Notes: generated from the sequence alone by a model not told the origin. A DNA stretch of 64,000 bases from Symbiodinium natans (GCA_905221605.1 CAJNDS010002246.1:681001-745000), one strand, 5' to 3'; shown: positions 1 to 12,350, counted from the first letter of the stretch. A program made the numbers and translations.

Positions 1-70
1 AACCCTAAACCCTAAACCCTAAACCCAAACCCTAAACTCTAAACCCGAAACCCTAAACAATAAACCCTAA
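1..70. repeat. CCCTAAA array at the window start
   Basis: Degenerate CCCTAAA units. The orientation is what a left chromosome end would show, but dozens of identical arrays occur inside the window. Confidence 0.7.
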
Positions 71-82
71 ACCTTAAACAAA

Positions 83-177
83 CCTTCACCCCAATCATCT
101 CTCGCCTTCTGCGTCTGAAGCAATTCCTTGGGGCCCACCTCGCCCCGGACGGCAGGGGATGTTTCAGGGGCGTCGCT
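83..177 (-). CDS. Candidate exon at the window start
   Basis: Minus strand between CCTAG and AAG|GTTTGT reads DAPETSPAVRGEVGPKELLQ then TQKARDDWGE. The plus strand is also open. An exon this close to base 1 argues against the window start being a bare telomere. Confidence 0.3.
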
Positions 178-1150
178 AGGTTTAGGGTTTAGGGTTAGGG
201 TTTACGGTTTAGGGTTTAGGGTGTAGGGTGTAGGGTTTAGGGTTTAGGGTTTCGGGTTTCGGTTTTAGGGTTTAGGGTTTAGGGTTTAGGGTTTAGGGTT
301 TAGGGCTTAGGGTTTAGGGTTTAGGGTTTAGGGTTTAGGGTCTTAAGGTTCAGAGTGGAGGTTCTCGAGACGAACATTCTGACAATCTCCTGGGTCTTGT
401 TGGCATCCTATGAATCCTGGGCTTGTAAGTCTGGAGGGCTCCCCACCCTGAAGCCTAAACCCTAAGCCCTAATTCCTAAACCCTGAACCCAAAACCCTCA
501 ACCCCCCCTTCAAAATTAGGGTCTAGGGTTTAGGGTTTCGGGTTTAGGGTTGAGGGTTGAGGGTTGAGGCTTTAGGGTTTCGGGTTTCGGGTTTAGGAAC
601 CTTAAAGCCGAAACCCTGAGACCCCCAGAAAAAGCCGACAAACTCTTCCGGGTGGCCCAGCCAGTGGAAACATGTCGCCCCCGGCATGGAAACTCTCTTG
701 AAAAAAATGTGCCCTAACACCTAAGCCCGACAGCCCTAAACTCTAAACCCTGAACCCTGAACCCTAAACCCTAAACCTTAAACCCTAAACCCTAAACCCT
801 AGATCTTCGGGGTTTGGGACGACGACTTTGGAAGGGGCTTAGGGTGGATGTTGAGCGGTTCATTCGCGTTCCCCTACAAACCCTAAACAGTAAACCCTAC
901 ACGCCCTAAGCCCTAAGCCCTAAACCCCCTAAACCCTAAACCTCCTAAACCCTAAACCTTAAACCCTAAACCCTAAACCCTAAACCCCAAACGCAAAACC
1001 CTAAACCCTAAACCTAAACCCTAAACCCGAAACCCTAAACCCTAAACCCTAAACCCTACCCATCGCCAGCGCCTTTCGGCGGCCTCCAGCCGTCTCGACG
1101 CTGCAGAGCTTGGCGAAGCAAGGGCTTGAGGGTAGGGCTTCGGGCTTAGT

Positions 1151-1246
1151 TAGGTTTAGGGTTTAGGGTTTAGGGTTTAGGGTTTAGGGTTTAGGGTTTA
1201 GGGTTTAGGGTTTAGGGTTTAGGGTTTAGGGTTTAGGGTTTAGGGC
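1151..1246. repeat. TTTAGGG array
   Basis: About 13 near-perfect tandem TTTAGGG units. Confidence 0.95.
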
Positions 1247-1779
1247 TTCTGGCTTCTAGGGCTTAGGGGATGAGCGAGGGCTTCGGAATCCGATTCTCCT
1301 GAGCCCTAGACCCTAAGTGCGCAAACCTCATGAAGGCTTCGGGGCTGAGTGGTGGTCAGCCCTAAACACTCCACCACACTTGACCTTCTCAGCCTAAACC
1401 CTAAACCCTAAACCCTAAACCCTAAACCCTAAACCCTAAACCCTAAACCCTAAGCCCTCAACCCGGGATGCCTGTGATCACCCTGAAGGTAGAGCTCTGA
1501 CCACTCTGGGCATCAGGGCCCCCTTGGACCATTTAAGCCCTAAACCCTAAGTCCGTGTAGGGTTTTACGGGTCCATGCAGTCATCATGAGGGTTTAGGGT
1601 TTAGGGTTTAGGGTTTAGGGTTTAGGGTTTAGGGTTTAGGGTTTAGGGTTTAGGGCTTAGGGTTAGGGTTTAATTAGGGTTCAGGGTTTAGGGTCAATGC
1701 AGTCATCAGGGATGTTGTACCCAAAGTCAAAGATGCCTGCTAGCATGGCTATGCCATCCTTGTGAGGCAGTCATCAGCA

Positions 1780-2105
1780 CCAAAAGTGGAGGCTGCAAAA
1801 AGCAAGTTGACTTCTGGTTGAGGGTCACCACAGCCACCCAGGATTCATCTGCCCTTTCCAGGGCGGAGACGAGGTCTGCACCCCAAAATAGCTTGCCTTT
1901 GCTTGGCAAGGACACCAGTGAGGCTCCTCAGATCAACTTTTCTGCCAAGGTTGCTCAACTCCTCTGCAAGAAGTATTGGTGTTTGGGGTTTCGGGCTCAA
2001 GGTTTGGATTCCGAATTAAGACGCTGGCCGAAGCCTTTCCTTCTGTCTACTGAATACAAGGCCACCGTTGAAGACCATCAACCTCTTGCCAGCCTCAACT
2101 CATAA
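1780..2105 (+). CDS. Uncertain coding island
   Basis: Plus-strand open frame with TQDSSALSRAETRSAPQNSL then SEAPQINFSAKVAQLLCKKY, in a repeat-free 400-bp island. No family or splice sites recognised. Confidence 0.25.
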
Positions 2106-3672
2106 CCCCAAACCGCAGCTTAACGTCAAGGCACCCTACAAGCCCCATCACCCCCATAAATCCTACAAACCCTAGACCTTAAACCCTGCACCCTGCAAAC
2201 CCTAAACTCCAAACTGAACCCTAAACCGTAAACCCTAAACCCTAATGGGGTCGGTTCCCCGAGCCAAGGACGCAAACCCGGCTTCACCGGCCTCGACAAC
2301 CCTAAACCCCAAACCCCAAACCCCAAACTCCAAACTCCAAACCCCAAACCCCAAACCCCAAACCCTAAACCCCAAACCCTAAACCCTAAACCCCCTACCT
2401 GAAGCCCTCCCAGGGTTCAGGGCTTACGGCTTAGCGATTCAAAGGTTCAGGGTTTAACGTGCTCAGGGGCTTAGGGTTTAGGGCTTAGGGCTTAGGGTTT
2501 AGGGTTTAGGGCTTAGGGTTTAGGGTTTAGGGTTTAGGGCTTAGGGCTTTGGGCTTTACGGCTTTGGGTTTAGGGCTTAGGCAAAGCTCTCAGCCACCCC
2601 TTGCACCTGCAACCCCAGAATTTAATTCGAAACATCGCCTACAACCTGTAGGCGTTGAGCTTTACTGCCTGTCACTGCGAGTCTGGTAAGTCGCGCGCCA
2701 GGGCTTCAAGTTTAGGGTTGTAGGCGCTAGGGCTTAGGACTTTCGGGTCTAGGCTTTAGCAATAAGGTTAACATCGGGTAGTCCAAAGTGCAAACTTGAC
2801 CCTAATTAAGCCTAAACCCTAAACCCTAAACCCTAAACCCTAAACCATAAACCCTAAACCCTAAATCCTAAATCCTTAACCCTAAACCCTAAACCCTAAA
2901 ACCTAAACCCTAAACCCTAAACCCTAAAACCTAAACCCTAACCCTAAGCCCTAAACCCTAAACCCTCAAAGGTTTGGGGCTCAGGGTTTAAAGTTAAGGG
3001 TTGAATTAGCCAGGCCATGGGCCGCGTCCCCGCCGTGGATTGACGGGTTCTGGCGCGGATTCCGGAACGCACCTTTCATGGTTTAGGGTTGAGGGTTCAG
3101 TCAGGGTATAGGGTTTGGGGTTTGGGGTTTGGGGGTTTGGGGGTTTGGGGGTTTGGGGGTTTAGGGTTTAGGGTTTTTGGGTATAGGGTTTAGGGTTTAG
3201 GGTTTAGGGTTTAGGGCTTAGGGTTTAGGGTTTAGGGTTTAGGGTTTAGGGTTTAGGGTTTAGGGTGTAGGGTTTAGGGTTTAGGGTTTGACCCCTACAA
3301 GTAGAAAGGGGCCCTTAATCTTATTCCGCTATATATACCCATACATATCTAAAGAACCCCCCAAAGAACCCCTCAGGTCCCTCCCTGGGCCCTCCCTCCT
3401 TTAGTACTTTGGGTTTAGGGTTGAGGGTTGGAGGCTAGAGGGTTTAGGGCTTATTCAGATCGAGGTCGCAGAGCTTGGGGTTCAAGGGCTAGAAGCTCCA
3501 TCGCCAGAAGCAACCTGCACAATGACAGAATCCGGAAACCCTAAGCCCTAAACCCCAAGCCCCAAACCCCAAACCCCAAACCCCAAACCCCAAACCCTAC
3601 GAGGGTTCTCAAGCAAACAGTAGCGAACACTCATGCCATGCTCATTTTTGGTGGTTCAAGGGATAGGGAACT

Positions 3673-3693
3673 CTATATATATATATATATATG
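3673..3693. repeat. (TA)n tract
   Basis: About ten TA units. Confidence 0.9.
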
Positions 3694-3698
3694 TAATA

Positions 3699-3810
3699 TT
3701 TAGGGTTTAGGGTTTAGGGTTTAGGGTTTAGGGTTTAGGGTTTAGGGTTTAGGGTTTAGGGTTTAGGGTTTAGGGTTTAGGGTTTAGGGTTTAGGGTTTA
3801 GGGTTTAGTG
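3699..3810. repeat. TTTAGGG array
   Basis: About 16 near-perfect units after an (AT)n tract. Confidence 0.95.
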
Positions 3811-4035
3811 TTTAGGGTTATTTTGGGGTGTGCCACTGGGTGTACGCGCAAAGAAACCTTTCTTCACATACACGCAACCCAAATCCCGGAGTAAAGCCTT
3901 AATCCCTGGACCTCAGACCATCTTATATCTCGGTGGAACCCTAAACTCTAAACTCTAAACCCTACACCCTAAACCCTAAACCCCGCGCAGCTGCAAAGAG
4001 ACGGCAACAAGGCAGCTGTTTAGGGTGTTAGCGGT

Positions 4036-4180
4036 TTAGGGTTTAGGGGTTTAGGGGTTTAGGGGTTTAGTGGTTTAGGGGTTTAGGGGTTTAGGGGTTT
4101 AGGGGTTTAGGGGTTTAGGGGTTTAGGGGTTTAGGGGTTTAGGGGTTTAGGGGTTTAGGGGTTTAGGGGTTTAGGGGTTT
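4036..4180. repeat. TTTAGGGG variant array
   Basis: An 8-bp unit TTTAGGGG (one extra G), about 17 copies. Confidence 0.95.
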
Positions 4181-4597
4181 TTAGGGTTTAGGGTTCAGGG
4201 TTTAGGGTCTAGGGTCTAGGGTTTCGGGTTACAGGGCAGCTGTCAGCACCTGAGGCCTTTGGGCGCTGCAGCCCTGCTTGGGGTTTAGGGGGCTAAGGGG
4301 GTTTAGGGTTTAGGGTGTAGGCCAGACGTGCTGTCACCCATGCGCCGAAATCTTGAACCCTATCCGAGAAGACCCGCTGGGTTCAATCTTTAACCCTACA
4401 CCCCAAACCCTAAGCCGTCGCAAACTCCTGAACCCTACGCCGTAAACCCTAAACCCTGAAAATGCAACCCTTCTAACTCTAACAAACCCCAAACCCTGAA
4501 CCCCGTACATTAAACCCCAAAAAAAGCCCTTCCACCATCTTCACCGCCGAAGCTAGGCACGAGGCAATACGTCAGGTGGCCGCGCAGGTGCGGCCTG

Positions 4598-5082
4598 GGG
4601 TTTAGGGGTTTAGGGGTTTAGGGTTTTAGGGGTTTAGGGGTTTAGGGGTTTAGGGGTTTAGGGGTTTAGGGGTTTAGGGTTTTAGGGGTTTAGGGGTTTA
4701 GGGGTTTAGGGGTTTAGGGGTTTAGGGGTTTAGGGGTTTAGGGGTTTAGGGGTTTAGGGGTTTAGGGGTTTAGGGGTTTAGGGGTTTAGGGGTTTAGGGG
4801 TTTAGGGGTTTAGGGGGTTAGGGGGTTAGGGGTTTAGGGGTTTAGGGGTTTAGGGGTTTAGGGGTTTAGGGGTTTAGGGGTTTAGGGGTTTAGGGGTTTA
4901 GGGGTTTAGCGGTTTAGGGGTTTTGGGGTTTGGGGGTTTAGGGGTTTGGGGGTTTGGGGGTTTGGAGGTTTGGTAGTTTGGGGGTTTAGGGGTTTAGGGG
5001 TTTAGGGGTTTAGGGGTTTAGGGGTTTAGGGGTTTAGGGGTTTAGGGGTTTAGGGGTTTAGGGGTTTAGGGGTTTAGGGGCT
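4598..5082. repeat. Long TTTAGGGG variant array
   Basis: About 60 copies of the 8-bp unit over 485 bp with TTTGGGGG variants near 4920-4980; the longest uninterrupted array in the window. Confidence 0.95.
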
Positions 5083-5196
5083 CAGGGGTTCTATCTCAGT
5101 CCCGTCCGTAGGCAGCTACGGGCTGCACGGGGGACCGGCAGGTTGGTGGCCGATTGTACGAACTTGTTTGACCTATTCAGGCTGACCAGTTTTTTT

Positions 5197-5804
5197 TCAA
5201 TTTAGCCTAGGCAATAGCCAAGAGTTCCCCAAGTCCTCACTGTGAATTGTGGCGGATATGTTTGTGACCGCACTAGCAAAGTCAGCAGGAGCAATGTGAG
5301 TTGCTTTGGCATTGGCGTGCTGCTCAATTAACAAATTGGCTTGAGCGATTGTGTCAGATGCGCTCTGCAAATTCCAGGATGTGGGCACCAAAGAGCAGCA
5401 GGAAAGGCCTTCCATTCTTGTCGTTCCTCAAAAATTTCGTCAAGCGAGTGAGCAGGGAAGGCCGGTGACTTTAGAAGGGCTATCGATAATATTGAAAACG
5501 CAAAAACATTTGGCCCAACATGCTTTGCAGCTGTAACAAATGGCGCCTGCAACCCCCACGCGTTGTGTGCCAGTTAGAAGAGCTCAGGTGAAGCACCGAC
5601 ACCTGGCCTAAACCTGCGGGTGTTCGCAAGGAGTAGCTTGAGCACCTCGGACGGTTTTGGAGGGGGAGCTGGCATTGCAGGTCGAACAGTAAAGGCAGCT
5701 GGCATCATAGCCTTTGGCCGGGCAAGTCGTCTAACCTGTTCTGACATGCCCAGCAGGCCGATATGTGGGTGGCATAGTTGCTGAAACAGTCGTGCAAATT
5801 TGCG
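5197..5804 (-). CDS. Hypothetical split gene, three 3' exons
   Basis: Exons 5804-5736 (ends CAG|GTTAGA), 5546-5409 (TTGCAG|GCG to AAG|GC) and 5364-5197 (TTTGCAG|AGC to TGA). The frame is kept through a 189-base GT-AG intron and a 44-base GC-AG intron; without splicing the frame would be broken by a stop at 5574 and a shift near 5400. Segments: FARLFQQLCHPHIGLLGM; FVTAAKHVGPNVFAFSILSI; SLDEIFEERQEWK; DTIAQANLLIEQHANAKATH; AVTNISATIHSEDLGNSW. No family recognised. Further 5' exons are expected because exon 1 begins after TTTAAG at an array edge. Confidence 0.5.
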
Positions 5805-6127
5805 CTTAAACCCTAAACTTCCCTAAGCCTCAAAATCGTAAGTCGCAAGCATCCCTAGCCCTAAACCCTGCCTAAACCCTAAACCGGGAAGCGCAGTGCC
5901 CACAAGCTCACACTTGAAACTGACAGAAAACTATGTGCACAAACCAGGCTGGGACTGACAGCTCTTGATGGCCAACTCAGCCATAGCCTCACGTCTCAGC
6001 GAAAGTAGGCGGGACGTTGAAGGCAACAAGCCTCGAGGCGCAGGACCAGGAAGCGCAACACTTAACAGCCGTAACAAAAGGAAGGCTGCAGTGATGGAGG
6101 CCTGCGAGGTTGTTCGGATTGTAAGGG

Positions 6128-6463
6128 TTAGGAGAGGGAAAGAGAGGAAAGGGGGGGACCGGGGGGGAAGAGGAGAGGAAGGGAGAAGCCAAAAAAGGTG
6201 AGCGGCAGCTCTCGGAAAGCTTCAACCCAAATCAGCCACGCAGCCCACATCGACGCCCCCAAAGCAACATCCACGAAGGCGTCCTCGGGCTTCTGGCGCC
6301 ACGCCAGCACCCCCAAAACCTCGCCGGTTTTGGGAGCGAAGGTGAGCGTCACCAATGGATGCCCACCTTTGAAGCCGCCGGCCAGGGACTTCTCAATGTG
6401 GCCGCGCTCCACATCTCGGCGCAAATAAGAGTCTCTCACTTTCAATCGCGCTCTCACTCCCAT
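6128..6463 (-). CDS. Uncertain coding region
   Basis: Minus strand frame with GGFKGGHPLVTLTFAPKTGE then DAFVDVALGASMWAAWLIWV. The composition is protein-like. An overlapping plus-strand frame at 5965-6130 (MANSAIASRLSESRRDVEGN) ends in a GTAAGG donor. The strands cannot both be right over the overlap. Confidence 0.3.
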   Translation of the reverse strand: MGVRARLKVRDSYLRRDVERGHIEKSLAGGFKGGHPLVTLTFAPKTGEVLGVLAWRQKPEDAFVDVALGASMWAAWLIWVEAFRELPLTFFGFSLPLLFPPGPPLSSLSLS

Positions 6464-6485
6464 GCTCTCACTCTGCTTCTTTCGT

Positions 6486-6488
<3 letters not shown>

Positions 6489-6543
<55 letters not shown>
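6489..6543. repeat. (CT)n microsatellite
   Basis: About 26 CT units; further CT runs at 6795-6822 and 6876-6902, and a CT/CTGT-rich stretch at 7134-7250. Confidence 0.95.
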
Positions 6544-6544
<1 letters not shown>

Positions 6545-6789
6545 CGTGTCTGCTCCCGAAGGCTCACTCCAAAAAATCAGCTTCTCATTTGTTGCGTTTT
6601 TCTTCTCCTACCGGGCTCAGAGATAGCGCCAGGCGCGCCTGCATCGTCCGTTCGCTCGCGGGGACACGTTTGAGGTGACAGCTCCACACTCGGACCCCGT
6701 GCACCTCGGACCTCCCCTATCGGGAACTAACTCACTGCACCACTTCCGTCTTTCTGTCTTTATTGCTTTCTCGGGGCTTGGGGACCATA

Positions 6790-6820
<31 letters not shown>

Positions 6821-6875
6821 TCCTTGCTTTTTTTCTGGGTTTTGTTCTCTTGGCTTTGCTCTGGGGCGTGAAGGG

Positions 6876-6907
<32 letters not shown>

Positions 6908-7594
6908 CTTGCTTTCTTGGGGCTTCTTTTCTCTTTCAAACCTCATGACATGATGAAAAGGTGCAGCGGCACCCCCTACCAAGAGCAAGAGTCGCGGAAA
7001 CCTCAGCATCCCCGCAAAGAGCAGGAGACGCAGAAACATCTAGCGTGCATGACTGGCAGCGCCCCGACCAACAGCAGGAAACGCAGAACCCCATGCTCTT
7101 GAAAAGGTGCCGTGGCGCCCTGACTGCGGTTTCTCTCGCTCGCTTTTTGCCCCCCCTCTCGCTCTGTCTCTCTCTGACTCTGTCTCTCCCCTGTCTCACT
7201 CTCTCTCTCTGTCTCTCTCTTCTCGCTGTCTCTTTTTCCCATCCTGCCCAGCTCTGTCGAGGAATGACATGGCTACACGGGGTGCCTGACTGCCCAATCA
7301 GCACCGCCATCTCCTGCATAACCGCACGCTGCACGGCACGGCCCAGCTCGGAGACGGGCATCGCCGGCAGGAAAATGGGCAGTCAGAAAGCGCAAAACGC
7401 TGCTCGAGCAGAAGGTGCTACAGCAAGTCCCAGTCTGCTTGCAACGGTTGCCCACCAGCACAAGACGTTTTTTATATATTTGCATGAGTGAAAAACTGCT
7501 TGTCCTCGTCACCTCAACGTTCTCAAGGGCCCCCAGTCAAAACTGTTGGGTTGGATGCCGGTTCCCCTGATCCAGCCGGCCATGGTTCCTGAAG

Positions 7595-8733
7595 CTAACG
7601 TGGCCCCAGCAGTGCCATGGTAGCGTTCAACACAGTAATGTGCAAGGGGGAATGTCTTCCAGCTTTGATATGCTTTGATGCTACTTGCAGCGCCTGACAG
7701 ACGCGATTTTTGAATCCCAAAATCGGGGTCCGTCAAACCTTCATTTTCTGGGACATGAGCCTTGCCATGCAAAGCTCCCCGCGTAAGACTCTGTGTTCAA
7801 GGAGGCAAGCTGTGGTATGCCATCGCCAGAGATGATTGCACTGCAGCGAGCCCCGCACGCGCGCACACACGAACACACCATCGTGACTGATTTTCTCAGT
7901 GGGGCACCCCTTGGAGTGAACGGACCGACTTCTTGGTAGGTAATCTTTCACAGGATGATGCGGCCAGGCGCGCTCGAGAGTGCTCGGGTTGCAAAGGGAT
8001 CCGTAGCTGCACACAACAACAACATGTTCAACTCACTGGCAAAGATTGCTTTGGTGGTGCAAAATTGGAGCTGTAAGGTGGTCTATTAGCTTTTGAGTCC
8101 TTGAATGCTTGAGGTGTTCAATTTTGCTGAGGTGGCATCCCTGTCTACTACAGGAACTCGAACCAGCAAGAAAGTCCCTGAGACACAGCGGCCCAAAGGA
8201 CACATTTTGCTGCAGACGTTGCCGATAACGATAACGCTTAACAACACAACCTAAGCTGAGACTTCGCCGCCAGCTCCTGGTCTCCCAGCCACTCTGAGAA
8301 CGCGTGCTCATGCTCGCCAACCAGAATGTCGGCAGTCTCCGTCGTACTGAAAGATGCCAGGCAATCGCCAATGCACACGCCGCAGTTGTCAATCAATGTA
8401 TCTTTTAAATCCTGCCTTTAGACGTCGGGCTTGCGAGGACGCAGCAGAGCGACGAATGAAGTCAGCCTCTGTGATGCCAAAATCTCTACGACCTTGTTGT
8501 AGGCAGTCTTCAGCGCATCCAGCACGAATGCCTGGCTGATTCGGCCAGCCTCACCGAAGTTGCTTCGCATGCTAGGACAAGGGGTATTAGCCAGCTACTA
8601 CAACCATCTGCCAACCACTGACCGCAAAATAGGTGCGTATGTCACATAGAGGTGCGGGAGCGGTAGCAGGACGAAGTTATAGAAACGATTGCCAAAACCG
8701 AGACCAAATGTGACAAAAGGAATGGGGTTCAAG
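7595..8733 (-). CDS. Hypothetical split gene, at least six exons, short introns
   Basis: Exons, minus strand: about 8733-8623, 8571-8493, 8411-8251, 8126-8037, 8006-7739, 7693-7595 (stop TAG). All joins are GT-AG and phase-consistent; introns are 51, 81, 124, 30 and 45 bases. The predicted chain runs through FGLGFGNRFYNFVLLPLPHL, AGRISQAFVLDALKTAYNK, CGVCIGDCLASF, EHEHAFSEWLGDQELAAKSQ, then a Cys/His-rich part (GSLCNPSTLERAWPHHPV) and ends ITVLNATMALLGPR. I do not recognise a family. The 5' end is unresolved: an in-frame stop lies just above the first exon with no clear AG after it. An alternative acceptor at 8210 would end the protein earlier at 8086. Confidence 0.5.
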
Positions 8734-9156
8734 AGATGTCATTGTTTCAGTTTTTGCATGCATTGCTTAAAACTTCTGCATTAACGTCAAAGCAGCACTC
8801 ATAGTGCCCTTCAAACATTGCAATCTGCCCCTTGTATTGTTATCATCATCTATTCGGTTTTGTTTGCATGGATCCGGTCGACTATCGACTAGTGTGCTGA
8901 TGGGTATCCACCAGGTCGCCAACCTGAGGCATGATCCCTGGGTTGAGGGTTTAGGGTTTAGGTTGAGGGCAATGGTGGAGAAATCCACACCATATCATGA
9001 GCAACGCGATTCACACATTCGTGGAAGCGAATGAGGTTTGTTGGAGCCATGGCACTACTAAACCCCGAAACCCCTAAACCCTAAACCCCTAAACCCCTAA
9101 ACCCTAAACCCTAAACCCCAAACCTGACAAGGTAACCCCTTGAGCCGGTTTCAGGG

Positions 9157-9235
9157 TTTAGGGTTTAGGGTTTAGGGTTTAGGGTTTAGGGTTTAGGGTT
9201 TAGGGTTTAGGGTTTAGGGTTTAGGGTGTAGGTGT
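9157..9235. repeat. TTTAGGG array
   Basis: About 10 units. It follows CCCTAAA-type units at 9060-9125, so the two orientations face each other across a short spacer. Confidence 0.9.
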
Positions 9236-10171
9236 TTAGGGTTCAGGGGGGATCCTAAACCCTAAACTCCTAAACCCTGAACAGAGCCTTTCGAAAATGG
9301 GGACTTCTTGGGGGGGGGGGGGGGCTCCCTGAAAGTCGTTTGGCGAGGCACCAGTTGCGAGACCCCGGCACCCGGCAACCGACAAACACGAAACCGCACA
9401 AATGCTCCTCCCCCCCGGCCCGTTGAAAACCGAAACCTCAAAAACCCCGAAAACCCCAAAGCCCTGAAAACACTCAAAAAAACCTCGAAAGTCTAAAACG
9501 CCTTAAAAACCCTAAATGGCCTAACCCCCCCCCCCCTCCCAACACCAAAAAAAAACTGTTCTGCACAAACTAAACCTTCAGAGTCAAACACTGACCCCTA
9601 AGGTCGCACCTCTAAGCGGCTTCCCTTAACATGCTCCGAATGTGGCCCTTATATTCCCTTAAAGGATCTTTAGAACGGGTCCCCAAACCGAAGGGTGCAA
9701 CCTTAAGGGACCAAGGTAGAGTCCCAAGAACCCCTAAACCCCAAACCCTAAACCGCTAAACCCTAAACCCCCAAACCCTTAACCCTAAACCCTAAACCCT
9801 AAAGCGCTAAACCCTAAGCACCCAACTTCAGGCTCCCTCGAAGCTGGTTGAGGATTTTTTGGGGGGTCTCCGGCTTGAGGGCACTTGGGCCATAAGTACC
9901 ATCACGCCCAAAGCTCCCCTAAACTCCCCCAAGCTCCGCTAAAATCATTTGACTTCCCCTAAGCTCCCCTAAACTCCCCACACAGCCCTAAACCCCCTAA
10001 ACCCCCTAAACTGCCCTAAACCCCCTAAACTGCCCTAAACCCCCTAAACCCCCTAAACTGCCCTAAACCGCCCTAAACCCCCTAAACCCCCTAAACCCCC
10101 TAAACCTCCTAAACCCCCCTAAACTGCCCTAAACCCCCTAAGCCCCCTAAACCCGAAACGGTTAGGGATCC

Positions 10172-10278
10172 AAGGTAGCATCCCATGACCGGGCACCCGA
10201 ACCAGAAGGTTCGAAGGCCCTCGGAAGCTGCATCCTTGCAGCCGGAGACACTTTCCTCAGCAGGGGGCTTGCAGTTTA
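10172..10278 (-). CDS. Candidate exon
   Basis: Minus strand reads CKPPAEESVSGCKDAASEGL then RTFWFGCPVMG between array edges. Confidence 0.3.
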
Positions 10279-10829
10279 GGGTTTAGGGTTTAGGGTTTAG
10301 GGTTTAGGGTTTAGGGTTTAGGGTTTAGGGTTTCGGGTTTCGGGTTTGGGGTTTGGGGTTTAGGGTTTGGGGTTTGGGGTTTGGGGGTTTAGGGTTTGGG
10401 GTTTGGGGGTTTAGTTTTTGTGGCCTGGGGGTTTAGGGGTTTGGGATTTGGGTGTTTTATCAAGAGTGAATGCATAAGATTAACATGAAGGCGACTCCTA
10501 GGCATTGCCACACAAAGACTTTTGAAATCCTTATTCTTGCCCGTAAAACCACTATTAAGATTTCGTGAAAATAAGAACGAAACAAGAAAAGAAAATAGAA
10601 GAAAAGCCTGTTGAACGAAGATAATTATCATGAAGTGAATAGAATTAAAATATCCTATAAAATACGTTCATGGCGCTCTACTAAAGAAGTGAAGGGCGCA
10701 CACAAGTCTTTAAAGCCTAAACCCAGAGGCCGCAAAATCCTTACGCAAGCCGCGCAGCTCTTCAGCCGCCCACCCCCCCCCCCTCCCCCCCCCGAGACTA
10801 CAGGGTGGGTTCAGGGTTCAGGGTTCAGG

Positions 10830-11016
10830 GTGTAGGGTTTAGGGTTTAGGGTTTAGGGTTTAGGGTTTAGGGTTTAGGGTTTAGGGTTAGGGTTTAGGGT
10901 TTAGGGTTTAGGGTTTAGGGTTTGGGGTTTGGGGTTTGGGGTTTGGGGTTTGGGGTTTGGGGTTTGGGGTTTGGGGTTTGGGGTTTGGGGTTTGGGGTTT
11001 GGGGTTTAGGGTTTAG
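10830..11016. repeat. TTTAGGG array changing to TTTGGGG
   Basis: TTTAGGG units to 10920, then about 12 TTTGGGG units, then TTTAGGG again: one variant spread as a block. Confidence 0.95.
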
Positions 11017-11377
11017 GAAATTCGCAACCAGATGGGTTCAATTACGTACAACCAGAACAAGCCCCAGAAGGGAGAATTTACGGGAAAACCTCAGATGGGA
11101 GAGTTTACAACCAGGGGACATTACACCCGGCTTATGAGTTTGGGGTATGAGGACATTTTTCGGGGTTTTGCTTGGGAGTTGAGGGGCTTGTTGTTTGGGA
11201 GTTGAAGGGGCTTTGTTTCTGGGACTTCTTTGGAAGTTGGGAGGCTTCTGTTTAGGAGTTGAGGGGTTTTTACTTGGAAATTGGGGGGGGGGGGGGGCGT
11301 TAGAGTTGTGAGCTGACTTCAGAGTCGACAGGTTTGCGAGCAGGAGTTTAGACTTGAGGGCTTCGTGCTTGTGAAAG

Positions 11378-11697
11378 GACGAGAGTGGTCGCACGTACGA
11401 CTGGCCCAGCAGCTTTTGGCAACAGCGGGTTGCGGAAGGCAAGCGAGTGGCAGATCGCTGCTGGCCGTGCAGTGGCCCCCACGCCCTCTACGAACACTGG
11501 CGCAGATCCGCTGCATCAAATGCACCAGAAGGGATGCCATCGGAAACCCCCCGCAATCCGTGGCCCTGTCTCCATGTTTGTAGGGTTTAGGGTCTATATA
11601 GGGCTTAGGGTCTAGGGTTTACGGTTTCCTGCCCCGTGGGCCTTGGCAGGAGGAGCAAGACGAGAGCGAGCAAGAACTATTCCGCAAGCCACCCTGA
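11378..11697 (+). CDS. Candidate plus-strand exons
   Basis: After GAAAG, bases 11378-11579 read DESGRTYDWPSSFWQQRVAE then CWPCSGPHALYEHWRRSA, ending T|GTAGGG. At 11650-11697, after GGCAG, EEQDESEQELFRKPP and a stop. The phases of the two do not match, so they may not be adjacent exons. Confidence 0.35.
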
Positions 11698-11944
11698 AAC
11701 GCTTAAACTCTGAACCCACGTTAAACCCCAAGCCCTTTCTTCGTCGACGTCGGCTTGCCAACAAAAATGTAACAAAAAACAAGAACAACACAACACACGT
11801 GAGATCCAATATGCAGCTTCAGATGTGGGATCTTCCATCCGGTCCCAGAGGCCCCCGAAGACTCAAACCCGAACTCCAGGTGTTCACACATAAGATTTAG
11901 GGTTTAGGGTTCAGGGCTTAGGGTTTAGGATGGTTTAGGGCAAG

Positions 11945-12350
11945 ACACAGCCTCAAGCACGTACTCCCAACCGATGAGACGGGCGAAACTACAACCGGGC
12001 TTAGGGCTTAGGGTTTAGGGTCTATAGGGTTTAGGTTTCAGGGCTTAGGGTGTAGGGCCAGTTTAGGGTTTAGGGCCTGAAGGCAAGCAGCTTTTGTGCT
12101 TAAGCTAAGCCGTCGTTAAGCGGGTTTTAGCATGAGAGGGCCCTGAACGCCAGAGCGGAGCACTGTGAGAGGGTTTAGGGTTTAGGGTTTAAGGCTAGGG
12201 CTTAGGGTTTGGGGTCCTTCGCACCCAAAACTCTACCCAAACAATTAAACCCTAAACCCTAAACCCTAAACAAGGGTCCCAAGTGTTCTGCTCCAAGCGG
12301 CCTGCCGCAAGAGGAGATCCCCGATAGGCAGCTCATAGAAGAGCTGGCCC
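11945..12350 (-). CDS. Two candidate exon islands
   Basis: Minus strand FARLIGWEYVLEAV near 11945-11995, and GQLFYELPIGDLLLRQAAWS near 12295-12345 after a CCAG acceptor. The second island is also open on the plus strand. Confidence 0.25.

Larger units (their letters stand above)
340..3550. other. Telomere-array region with small islands
   Basis: Islands of 50-150 bp between arrays. Several read as peptides on the minus strand, e.g. DANKTQEIVRMFVS (about 350-400), GPDAQSGQSSTFRVITGIPG (1460-1530), KGAFRNPRQNPSIHGGDAAH (3005-3080). I could not join them into a gene. Confidence 0.3.

Noticed and set aside
1-70. The window start as a chromosome telomere
   Set aside because: Identical arrays in both orientations occur throughout, and an exon-like island begins at base 83.
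5197-5804. Pseudogene with a stop and a frameshift
   Set aside because: Both defects disappear if a 189-base GT-AG and a 44-base GC-AG intron are removed.
6359-7242. Ser/Leu and Arg/Glu repeat frames around the CT tracts
   Set aside because: Microsatellite translation on either strand.
8086-8209. Alternative last exon of the 7.6-8.7 kb gene ending at a TAA at 8086
   Set aside because: The acceptor at 8127 gives a frame that runs on through a GTGAGT donor into two more exons, a better model; the shorter form remains possible as an isoform.
10922-11137. Open frames reading GFGVWGLGF-type repeats here, at 2126-2347, 50227-50489 and elsewhere
   Set aside because: They are translations of TTTGGGG/TTTAGGG tandem units, not genes.
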